DNA of 64,000 nucleotides from Branchiostoma floridae. Taxonomy: Eukaryota; Chordata; Leptocardii; Amphioxiformes; Branchiostomatidae. Each line of letters begins with the position of its first letter. Positions within the stretch are counted from its first letter, which is position 1. Positions 47,471-58,600 of the stretch are shown here, in pieces. Both the position numbers and the translations under genes were made by a program. The stretch spans positions 9,073,871 to 9,137,870 of the forward strand of contig NC_049990.1 of NCBI RefSeq assembly GCF_000003815.2, given 5' to 3'. The notes beneath the pieces were generated by a model. That model searched no databases. It was not told the origin of the DNA and was given only the letters and a program-made list of their open reading frames with translations.

Positions 47471-47845
47471 GTTAGGCCTTTGGGTCGACACAACTTGACA
47501 GGATCACAAGGTTATCAAACTTTGAGTTTGAAAGGAACATTCTGTTTCTGTCAATACTCAATAGTGCCAAAAGCTCTCACAGGAACATCCTGCGCATTGA
47601 GCCATAAAAATTCTTATTAATAGGAACATGCTGTCAACAGTGAAAAAAAAAATCTTATTGACAGGAACATTTTATTCACAACGTTGCTAAGACAAAATTA
47701 TGTGTAAACTCTCTACTCGAGTACTGGCACACATTTTCTTCAAATAATTGCAGGATCAATCTATATAATTGCGTGTCTTTATCATACACAAGCACTCATA
47801 GAATACACAAGGATCTTGAAAATACAAAATTAACATATTACATAC

Positions 47846-48209
47846 CTTAGCAGCGTGGAAAATACGCAAAAATTAAGATAACTGACCTGCCCACCTGTTT
47901 CAAACTTTCCTCTAGAAACTATGCAAGAGGTCCCGGATGTTGACCTTTGACAAGCATTTCAACCATTCCATTAAAAAATAAGGGGTGATTTTAGATTTTA
48001 TATGTTTCTTAAAATTTTCAACAAAAGACCAGTTACTAACGTGTAAAATCTACAATCTAAACATATCTTTGTTGAAAATTGTCTTTCTTCTTGCTTATGG
48101 ATTGAAACTCTCTGTATTTTTTAAAAATGTTTTCACTCTCCTTGAAACAAAATGGTTTACTCAGATAACGCGAGACGCAGCGAGAAGACACGTCACTTCA
48201 AGAAACATC
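47846..48209. promoter_or_regulatory. Divergent promoter region of IFT81 and SPCS2
   Basis: An IFT81 leader-exon donor is visible on the minus strand at 47842 (TTAGC|... with GTATGTAA), and SPCS2 begins at 48210, so the two start sites are within a few hundred bases, head-to-head. No TATA box is seen. Confidence 0.5.
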
Positions 48210-51200
48210 ATGGCTGACAGCGATAAAAAGAAAGCAACCCTGCCGGTAACTTGTCCCTTCCTCCTGCTTTGATACATTATTTTAGGTCATAAGGCAATGA
48301 TATTGATGCATGAGGTAAACCAAGAGGTACACAGTCCAGATTTATGCTCTTAAACGGCACACATGATGAAAAGATATGGTTTTTCGTTGTCACGTGTAGG
48401 AATTAGCGGAGGGACCCATGCGTTTGCAGTTCGGATACTGATTTTTAGCCGCACCAAAAACTGAAATTTCTCTTCTATGCGTAAACTGCCTTTCTTAGTT
48501 TCATCAATGAATACTACAGACATAGCATGCCAGAAGTAACACATTACTAGCAGCCGCGCAGCCCTCAGAAGAACCGTTCCTCGTAAAGGTCTGCTATATC
48601 ATATAATAACTCACCATATGGAAAAAAAAATTATGGTTTCTCATGGCAGTCATGCATAGCCACCTGCTCGAAACAACAACAACAATCAAACACTTTTTAT
48701 CTTTTACGGACGCATCTCACGTGGCTAAGTAGCTTAAAATGATGCTTTGGGTGATATGTTTAATGTGAATGCCCCGAGACATACACAAAACACGCCTAAA
48801 TATGGTATGAAATATGGTGTAGACAAGAGCTGTTTACAAGTTAGTAGGGCCTTCAAATATGACCTCTTCCATATGTGGTTTAAACTGTGAACAGACTAAA
48901 GATGCTCAAATTCATGCTCGTTAATGCATTTCTTCTTTTTAGTTTGGGGCAGACGAAAAACCAATCAAGGTGGACAAGTGGGATGGCAGTGCGGTTAAGA
49001 ATGCCCTGGATGATGTGGCTAAGAAGGTACGACAAGTGGATTATGGCTACATACAAGTATCAGTACCTGGACAAAAGCTGTATTTTCTCTAAACTTGTGC
49101 GTTGTTCAATGTTTGTCTTTTGTATTGCAGTATTGGTCAAAATTCAACAATGTGACTAGGCTTATTCATAGTTGTAAGTGTGCATGCATTGTGAGTATAT
49201 GTGAAAGTTGAAGGCCAATGGCAATACATTAAGAAGGGCTAGAGGCCTCCAATATTGACATAATATTAGCCAAGTACATGTGAACTTCAAATCATTAACT
49301 AGCTCATTCATGCACCAAATAGCAATTGCTCAAGCAACTGGATATGATTTTGAAAACGTCTGAATGTTTCCAAAATCATATCCAGTTCTTTGAGTAATTG
49401 CTATTTGGTGCATCTTATTTCCGAGATTTCTAACCTTCATCGGCATAGCTTATTCATGTGTCTACATTTCCTGATTTCTCGCTCGAAAATTTCCCGCGTG
49501 CTACTTCAGATCCTGACGGATAACGATTGTGGGTATGGCTACGTGGAGAACTTCGTGCTGATGGATACGCGACTTCTCATCTGCACGGTGTCGGTGATGT
49601 TTGCGCTGGCTGCCCTGGTGTACGATTATCTGCGACCCTTCCCGGACTCGCGACCTGTCCTGATATTGTGTGTCATTTCATATCCTTTTGATGCCGTATC
49701 TTTCCATGCTTGATCACAGTAGTATATACAAGCGTGAATAAGTTGCAGAAATACATCCATAACCATAAGATTTTGCCACTCAGAAAGTTGCATTTGGTAC
49801 TACCGCTTTTTAAGACCAGAGAAAACTGCTTGATGGTGCTTTGTGCTTGTATATCTTTGATGTGTACTTGAACTTATTGAAAAGTCTTTAAAAATAGATT
49901 TGAGATATCTGTGTTTTTTCTCCAACATAGTAGTAAATCAATATGATGAGCAACAGTTACTAAAAGTTTCACAAGGACTCAATAGGCTATAAAGCAGGGC
50001 TCGAAATCAACATAGTCCCGGGGCACCAAAAAATTTAGTCCGGGAACACTAAAAATCACTTTGGGACCTTTTTTGGGACGGTAAAAAAATTATCAATATC
50101 AGAATGTAAACCAATCATACGTTTGTCAGGTGCGTGACCTAGCTTTTGGTTCCCAGTCCTAAGGCCCCCAAATTTGATATGTGACTGTGCAATTACAGTG
50201 TGCGTTTGATCTGCAAATACACTAAATTTAACATCTATATATAGTACCATTATTGATGATATTATTACACAAAATACAAATGTTTTCCACAGACAAAAAA
50301 CTACTTCTTCCCAACTTCCACTTGTTTTGCTACTTAAGTTACAGCAAGTGGTCCTGTAAAGGACTGTAGTCTAGAGTACCAATGCTATTACACAAAATAC
50401 AATTTTTTCCACAGACAAAAATCTTTCTTCCCAACTTCCACGTGTTATGTTTGGTTTGTCTCAAATTTCTGGAGATATGTGGGACTGTTTGTCTAATAAT
50501 AGATCAGACAAGACACGTTTGAATCTGCATTGATTTTGAGTTTATTGTAATTGACAATTAGTTAATATAGACAGAAATATTGTACTCTGAGTCTGACTCA
50601 ACTTTATTGTTGTGATACGGGACTTCCTAAAAACCTGCTTGGGACCATCCATCCTCACTTCGGGACGATTGGAATTTATTTTTGGGAACACTTCTGGGAC
50701 AATAGAGAAAACAGTTAATTTCGAGGCCTGATAAAGCTTTATTAGTATACTAAAACAGTGGTCAATTAATGACTCACAATTCTAGATTTGCAGTAGAGAT
50801 ACACTCATACCTTTTGCTGTCTTAAGAAGCTGGTCTTAAACAATCTATGCTAATATGGTGATAAGGTGGTTTGTGATACATTGCAGGCTATATGTCAAAT
50901 TTGAAGGTCCCTGGCCATTCTTTATGTATTGCCAGGGGCCTTCAACTTTCTATATATTACTAAGAAAAAAAAAAAGTAACAATGTGTTACTCATAAGTGA
51001 AAGCCCTTAAGGTCTATTCCCTAATTATTGTAACCCACAAAATTAGGCTTCACAGGGTCCTCGCGCTACTGTGGCATTGAATATTTGCTCCTTGAATGTT
51101 GGAATTGAAAGGAATAGAGTTGCTTCATCACGTAAAAAAGTGCCCCAAAACATTGACTTTGATAAATAATTGAAGTTCTACGACCCTGGTTCAGGCTAAT

Positions 51201-53459
51201 ATTGTTTAGCTTGCCTTTAAGGTAATGTATGATACATGTTTGTCTTTAACCACCACCTCACCTACTTTGTGCTGATGGGAGTGCTGACTGTCTACACAAC
51301 TTTCAAGGAGAAGAATGTGATCCTAGTGGCCCATCAGAAGGACCAGGCAGGAGTGGACCCAGACAACATTTGGACAGTCAGTTCTTCTCTCAGGAGGTTG
51401 GTATATGGTATTGTTACCTCCATGAAACGGGAGGTAATGTTTTGGACGTGTCTTTTTGGGTATACTGAAACTGTGAAAGTTGTAAGGATTTAAGACTTTT
51501 AAACCCCAACAAGCTCTGAAAAGGGAAAACCTGTAACTTAGTAACTAGTACAGGCACCCTGGATTCAGTAACCATTCCAGGGCTCGAAATACTTTTTTCT
51601 GCATACCTGCACGGGTGCAGGTGGCATTGAAAATGACCCGCACCAGACAAATTTTACCTGCACCACTCTGCATTTAGGAAGGATGGATCATACTGAAATT
51701 GTTCAGGAACCAGTATTTTATACTTACTAGGTGGTAACAGTCAATGCAGCTAATAACTATCCACATGCACCCACACCATAGGATTTTTACCTCCATGAAA
51801 TGTCATGGAGGTTATATTTTACCCCGCATTTGTCTGTGTGTGTGTGTGTGTGTCTGTGTGTAAACAAAATAACTCATGAATGGTTGGGTGGATTGGTTTC
51901 ATACTTGGTGTGTTGGTAGTGTGTGATGAAAGCTGGAAATGATTAGATTTTGGACCCCCTAGCGACTCCCCTTGGTACTGCAGCACAATTTCCGGTTTTG
52001 CTATCTCGGTGTTCTGAACATGCTATGGTGACGATTTTTGAATATTAGATAGCTCCTGTGCTCAGAAAAAAATGACATAAGTTTGGGCCCCCTAGCGTCT
52101 AGTTTTGGGACAGCAGGGGCATTTTTGTCAAAAACTTCTGAAGACGATAACTCAAGAAGGGAACAACGGATTTTCATGATTTTTGGTATGTAGATACCTC
52201 AGACAATGTTGTACAAAATGACATACTAATTATGCAAAATAGAAGTACATTTGCATAATTAATGAGGATATTCTATCATGGCAGTTTTTTCAATGTATCT
52301 CTTGTCCTGGATGTGATATGGTCTTGACATTTGGCTGGTAGATTCAGTAGCTTGCAGTGTCATGACAAAGTGGGGCAGGTTTCAGCCCCCTAACATTTAA
52401 TTTCGGAACTGCAGGGGCGTTTTTGTCAAGACATTCCAAAGAGGATAACTGCAGAAAGGATTGATGGATTGGCATCATATTAGGCATGCGGGTACCTTAG
52501 GCAAAGATTTTCATAATGATATACATGTTGTGCAAATGAGGACTTAATTTGCATAATTAATGAGGAAATTGTATAATTCTATTGTTTTCAATAACTAGAC
52601 TTCAATAAATGTAACACATGTTAGTTATGATAGGTGGAATATAAGCAGATACCAAATATGGTAATGAGGAACTTATTTGCATAATTTATGTAAAAGTTGC
52701 AAAACCGCTTTATGATTAATAATGGGAATTTTATAATTGTGACATGTGTACGTTAGTCAATGATGAACAATACCATGCATGAATTATGTAAATGTGTTAG
52801 TCAATTGCATGAAATTTATGAAAGCTCTAAATTTTCATGGAGGTATGAGGTCGCCGAACTCTAGTTATGTATAAAAGTGTTTTTTTTAAAACCTAGTACA
52901 TGGACTAGTGTAGGTTAGGTGCAGGTAGACACCTGCACTAACCTGCATATGCAGGTGGTATTTCGAGCCCTGCATTCAAAGGACTGATTGATGAAAATGA
53001 TTTCTCAGGACAGGGTGGGGTTAACTATGTAAAGATGGGCTGTTTTAATGTTTATTATGAGTAGAGTAGCCTGATTGACTCGCTTATAGCAGTCCACCCA
53101 ACATCCGACCAGCCTCCCCTCTGTGGGGAGAGGCCAGTTACGGCCTTGGACAGCAGAGTTTCTGTTAATCAGGCTATGACTAGAGGTGTTTGCAGTTACC
53201 CAACCAGGTTTGACTGTACTTATAAATTAATTATTTCCTACTTGACCAATCAGTTCTTGCATCTCACCACAGGTTTGATGACATGTACACGCTACACATA
53301 GCCTACCAAGACGGCCAGACCAACCAATCACGAGAGGCGTCCGTGGTGAAGTCCGTTGCCTCGTGGTTTGATGAAGAGGGCACGCTACTCATGGATCTGT
53401 TCACACAGGAAGTCAAGTCCATACACAGCAGCCTACTTACTGAGAAGAAGGAGAAGTAA
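48210..53459 (+). CDS. SPCS2: Signal peptidase complex subunit 2
   Basis: Accessory subunit of the ER signal peptidase. Exons 48210-48245, 48943-49026, 49510-49679, 51262-51396, 53273-53459; 612 nt, 203 aa (human 226, with a longer N-terminus). Start [12 protein letters not shown]; then [15 protein letters not shown], a first membrane helix ~62-80, a second ~90-110, then [16 protein letters not shown] and a basic end EKKEK. Three introns are GT-AG. The third (49680-51261) begins ATATCCTTTT and ends CAC, with TCTTTAAC 12 bases before the end: an AT-AC, U12-type intron that splits codon 97 in the second helix. Only this join restores LCVISYFVLMG, which matches the family. Confidence 0.95.
49311..49412. 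mobile_element. Foldback MITE in an SPCS2 intron
   Basis: Arms 49311-49352 and 49371-49412 are inverted copies (TGCACCAAATAGCAATTGCT / AGTAATTGCTATTTGGTGCA) with an 18-base loop. The right arm and the sequence after it (TAACCTTCATCGGCAT) resemble 44365-44425. Confidence 0.75.
49995..50730 (+). mobile_element. hAT-like non-autonomous element, 6-bp target duplication
   Basis: Ends CAGGGCTCGAAATCAAC and GTTAATTTCGAGGCCTG; flanks ATAAAG on both sides (49989-49994, 50731-50736). An internal ~120-bp segment is duplicated (about 50272 and 50391). It lies inside the SPCS2 AT-AC intron. No transposase. Confidence 0.8.
51413..51440 (+). repeat. Solitary 5' palindrome of a family B-like element
   Basis: TTACCTCC, 8-base loop, GGAGGTAA, 16 bases after the SPCS2 exon ending 51396. 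It resembles the 5' ends of the family B elements. Confidence 0.45.
51578..52972 (+). mobile_element. hAT-like element, 5-bp target duplication, with nested insertion
   Basis: Ends CAGGGCTCGAAATAC and GTATTTCGAGCCCTG; CATTC flanks both sides (51573-51577, 52973-52977). Interior is rich in CCTGCAC/GTGCAGG palindromes. A family B element sits inside at 51787-52864. In the last SPCS2 intron. Confidence 0.75.
51787..52864 (+). mobile_element. Family B Helentron-like element, copy 1
   Basis: 5' end is a palindrome (ACCTCCATGA, AATG, TCATGGAGGT) followed by a TG/TGTC microsatellite. Near the 3' end TCATGGAGGTA recurs as an inverted match, and the element stops at GCCGAACTCTAG followed by T. About 1.08 kb without coding capacity. 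Inserted in the hAT-like element 51578-52972. Confidence 0.7.
53067..53176. mobile_element. Small inverted-repeat element
   Basis: TAGCCTGATT at 53067 and AATCAGGCTA ending 53176, about 110 bp, in the last SPCS2 intron. Confidence 0.4.
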
Positions 53460-53901
53460 TATGTGCTGTACATCTACGAGAGAGTAATTATGTTTTAGTA
53501 GACATGTGTTTGCCACTAACATGACATCAGCCTTGCTGGATGGATCAAGCTGGAAACAGACGAGAAAATTTGAATCATTAGATGTACTGTACTTTGGGAA
53601 ATATTTGCAACGGTTTTATGTACATGGGTTTTGCAGTCCCCCTCCATGTATTTGCAATGTATCAATACTGTATTAAAGAATTGTTTCAGTCACGAACTTG
53701 ACATAAAGAGTTCCGTTCCCCTTCTATATGTACCATGCAAAGTAATTATAGCAATGTAATTATGGCATAAACCACATGCAAATTTAGAGGTCTGACACTC
53801 CTAGCTTCAACCAATCAGCATGCTGGCTGTGATGTCATGTGCAAACACACTGTAGGGATTGTGTCAAACCACAATGTGCATCACAAAAGAAGTAGTTGTG
53901 T

Positions 53902-53907
53902 AATAAA
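53902..53907 (+). terminator. Poly(A) signal, probably of SPCS2
   Basis: AATAAA about 440 bases after the SPCS2 stop codon. Confidence 0.5.
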
Positions 53908-55662
53908 TAGATGTTCAAAGATTAAAGACAAGTTTCAAGTTCAATAAGGACAATTTTCAGACTACGTGCTCAATGCGACGTATCTAAATCCCCTGTCACA
54001 CATAGCTGATCATGACATCTTAAACTTCTCCAGAGCATGGTTCGTAGTTTGTTGGGAGTAAGGTCATCTCTGGTTGGGATTTCGTGATGAGCAAGGTCTT
54101 AAAAAATCATCTGCACCAGCCAACTATTGATTCTGAAAATCAAAGTTGAGAAAAGCCATATACTGCTTGGATGCAGGAGCCAACTGGATGCAGATGTGTG
54201 TGGATTCCTTAAGCTTCTCTTAATCCAGTGCTGACCTTGGTTGGGGAGTGGTCAGGAGCAAGGGAAGGTCGTGAATGTGTGACAGGGGCTTTAGTCATTG
54301 TGTCTTTCTTACTTTTGATGTCTTGTAGGTCACATACAGCATGTAGAGGTAAAGGTTTTGTTGGAAGATTAGATTCTCAAGTGTAAGTGACAAATGAAGT
54401 ATTTCGATACATTTTGTCAAGCTGTTTTTTTGTTGTTGTTGTGAAATACAGCTGTAAAGAAGAACCAGAATTTGTTGACAAACAAAAAAATTTGAATCAT
54501 TCCTGATTTACATTTTACATGTTTAGTTTAAGCACACAGAGACCAGATTTCATGAGTAATGTTCATGTATTTGGGATAATGCAGAAGGTAGAATGGGCGC
54601 CTTTAGATTCCCAAAGTTATGTTATAAATGGTACCTTGTATTGTAGATTGATGGTACCTTGTACCAAAGGAGGCCATAATATGGTATTGTAGATTGATTG
54701 ATGTAGATTCAGTATTTTAGAGGCAATACCTACAATTTGTAGCAATCCCGTGATTCAGTGTTTGAAGTGGGCATGCACGATGAGATGCATTGTGGGAAAT
54801 ATGTCAAAGTTGAAGATTCCTGAGACATAAACAAAACTCATCTGGACATGTGTCAAGCATGTTCTAGACAAATCCTGTTTACAAGTTTGGGGCCTCCACT
54901 TATGACATGTTACCCACAATGCATCCAACTGCAAATGTGCAGTTGAAACTGAAAACTGGCTTATTTTGTCCAAATATGGACATAACATGACCATGTTGCT
55001 ATGTTATGTTCACAATGTTACCCAAGTCAGATTCCTGTTGTTTGGGTATCGGGAGAAAGGAATTAAATGTCAAGTAAGAATGAAAGAGATGAAAACTTCT
55101 TTGTTTGTTTTTGTTTGTTTTGTAACAGCGGGGTATAAATGTAAGTTGTGAAACATGTATCAATCTGTAGATAATCTGTAAACTAATAGTCTCCAAGCAG
55201 ATGTTGGGAGTCTAAATTGTGACATTTTCTTAGCTACCCTTTTCTGTGACATTAGCTCCCTTCAGCATCTGCTTGGAGATTATTACCCTATCTAGTGCCA
55301 ACACCATGTATTGTTAATGTACTATTAGATACAGGCAAAATTGATATAGATATAGGTATAATGGTATAATCTATTCATAACCAGCCCAGATTTACATCAA
55401 GTCGATATATCAGACTATGAAAGCAGAAAAGCTACAATAACAATGCTTTAAATTTTTTATTAGTTCAGTAAATGCTGTATACAATTTCTTGTTGGAAAGC
55501 AGAATACTGCAAAAGTAACGGGTAACATTAAAATCAAGACCCCACCCCCCCTTCATGTTAGTATCTTCCCTTGTCACATGCCCATGACTTCCGCTAGTGG
55601 TGACTTTTAATCCACTTCCTCCCACTGTACCCAAAACCTTGTGGTGGCTACAAGAAGCCAAC
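53908..55662. other. Intergenic region SPCS2 to second CUB-LDLa gene
   Basis: No coding sequence recognised. It contains two small inverted-repeat elements: 54783-54925 (GATGCATTGTGGG / CCCACAATGCATC) and 55185-55283 (AATAGTCTCCAAGCAGATG / CATCTGCTTGGAGATTATT). Confidence 0.6.
55185..55283. mobile_element. MITE with CTCCAAGCAGATG ends
   Basis: ~20-bp inverted ends, about 100 bp in all. Same terminal family as 62177-62426. Confidence 0.6.
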
Positions 55663-58600
55663 ATGAAGTGGAAAACGCCCGCCATTTTTGTCTTCTGCGT
55701 TTGGGTTACGACATCGCTGGCTGTAGGTGAGTTAATATTTGTGTATCATTCTCGTAGCAAGCATTCATGTATGCCACTGTCTCAGCCATTGTCAACCGTG
55801 GCCTCCTAATCTTCTGCAGACAGTGCTTTCATGGTTGGCCGTCGGCTAGGTGACAAACTTACAAGACATTGGTCTGAAAGTGTGCCAGTCGACAATGAAT
55901 TTTGGCAAAATCAAAGTCAGGAAAGTCATATTCTTCAGTGCGACCGGAGATACAATAATTCGAGGCTACTGCCAACCTAGCGCCAAGGGAGTGGTCGGGA
56001 GCAAATTTAAAGTCGTAAGAAGGTAATGAAGGACCTTTACGCTACCTACAATTTTAGAAGATTATTTCCTTTTCACCATGACAGGTTTAGAAATGAACAC
56101 GCTGACACTCGCTGCTAGTTTGTAGATTTTCACCATAGAGCGAACACTCGTAATGCTATTAACTAATTGAAACATACATTTTGTAATTTAGGCCAAAATG
56201 CAAATACATGTACGCAATACACTCAGCTGGCCAATATTTATATGTCGTTCATGGACTATTATTACCTGTGGGCGAAAGAACCTGCAACCATTGTATTGCA
56301 AAACCGGTGGAAGACGAAATACATTATTTTTCTAACTGCCTCTCCAATGACCAGGAAAGAAAGGAGTTATTTGAAGAGGTTTGCAAAACACACAAAAATT
56401 TCGAAACGCTTACCGACGAAAACAAAACTATAAAGCTGTTGACGTCACATAACCCACTCATCATAGAAAAAGTGGGGTACTTCGTCTTCCACTGCTTCCA
56501 GAAAAGAAGTCAAACCCCAAATGCGTAGATTGTAGCTCTCAGCAGTCAATATCATTGCTAGAATAGTCACTTGTTTACACTTGTCAACATTGTTATCTAT
56601 ACCAAATTACTTATGTATGTTTACTATATCTTCTGTATGCTTCATGTTGCAATTAGCCCTCGGGCAAGAACTTGCAAATAAACTTCATCATTATTTCAAA
56701 GTATATTTATAATATGCAATAAACGTCATTGTCATTGTAACGCAATATTATGACAAGTTGGGCAATGTTCAATACGATCTTGATACACATAACACGCACA
56801 GGTCACATGCAACAAATGCCAAATGACCCCATTTCACATCCTGTCCCTTCAGCAACTTTCAACTCCCGTCACATTTGACTCCCTTCAAAGCATGTTGCAT
56901 ACTGCAATGTATAAGCTTTTGCCCCATTCCTGAAATAGACATAACGTTACTTCTAAATGGAAGATATTAGACACCGTGTTCTCTACAAAAAATGAATAAC
57001 GTCTTTGAGACAGTTATCTTTCAGATGATACTGACACGTTGATTTGATTATAAGGATGACATGTTCTCTGGACACCCAAAACTAGTAGTGCGAACTTGTA
57101 AAAAAAAAAACGTTTAGCATAAAAAGTTTTCATTTTAGAATTTACGTGTTCATGAAGGTCAGAGTATGGTAAACCGAATGATAGAGTCTTAATTTTTGCT
57201 CTTGCGCATCGTCCTCTTTGTCTTTTATGAATTTGACTTTGGTGTTCTATGACACTAGTATAGTATCCGTTTTCCTACATTTATTACCTCCATGAAATGT
57301 AATGGAATGGAGGTTATATTTTACCCTGTGTTTGTGTGTGTGTGTGTCTGTGTGTGTGTGTAAACAAAATAACTCAAGAACGGTTGGGTGGATTGGTTTC
57401 ATACTTGGTGTGTTGGTAGGGTGTGATGAAAGCTGGAAATGATTAGATTTTGGGTCCCCTAGCGGCTCCCCTTGGTACTGCAGCGCAACTTCCGGTTTTG
57501 CTATTTTGGTGTTCTGAACATGCTATGGTCACGATTTTTGAGTATTAGATAGCTCTTGTGCTCAGGAAGAAGTGACATAAGTTTGGGCCCCCTAGCGTCT
57601 AGTTTTGGGATAGCAGGGGCATTTTTGTCAAAAACTTCTGAAGAGGATAACTCAAGAAGGGAACAACGGATTTTCATGATTTTTGATATGTAGGTACCTC
57701 AGACAATGTTGTACAAAATGAAATACTAATTATGCAAAATAGGAGCAAATTTGCATAATTAATGACAACATTGACACATAGCAGTTTTTTCTATGTATCT
57801 CTTGTCTTGGACGTGATATGGTCTTGAAATTTGGGTGGTAGATATCTTTTAGTGTCATGACAAAGTGGGGCAAGTTTCAGCCCCCTAACATTTAATTTGG
57901 GAACTGCAGGGGCGTTTTTGTCAAGACACTCCAAAGAGGATAACTGCAGAAAGGATTGACGGATTGGCATCATATTAGGCATGCGGGTACCTTAGGCAAA
58001 GATGTTCATAATGATATACATGTTATGCAAATGAGGACTTAATTTGCATAATTAATGAGGAAATTGTATAATTCCATTGTTTGCAATAACTGGACTTCAA
58101 TAAATGTAACACATGTTAATTATGATAGGTGGAATATAAGCAGATACCAAATATGGTAATGAGGAACTTATTTGCATAATTTAAGTAAAAATTGCAAAAC
58201 CGCTTTATGATTAATAATGGGAATTTTATAATTATGAAATGTGTACGTTTGTCAATGATGAACGACACCATGCATAAATTATGTTAATGTCTTAGTCAAT
58301 TGCATGAAATTTACGAAAGCTCTAAATTTTCATGGAGGTATGAGGTCGCCGAACTCTAGTTTACCCATATTTTTTTGCACTCAGACTGTCTATGGCTATG
58401 CTATGGCATATATTTGCTCATTTTTCAACTGCTTTCTAGGATTTACACTGAGGTTGAAATTCTTTTGTTTAAACGGCCGATGGTCATTTGACTTTTACGG
58501 TGTTTTCAGAGTATATGACGGACCACTGCGGTGAAGTGTTGCCGGTGGCGGGAGGAGGCGTGCTTGTGTCCCAGCCTGAGGACCAGTACTCCGGGGGGAC

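Noticed and set aside
49664-51261. GT-AG model for the third SPCS2 intron
   Set aside because: No GT near the exon end gives a good donor in frame, and no AG before the coding block escapes the in-frame TGA; AT-AC fits frame, donor, branch site and protein.
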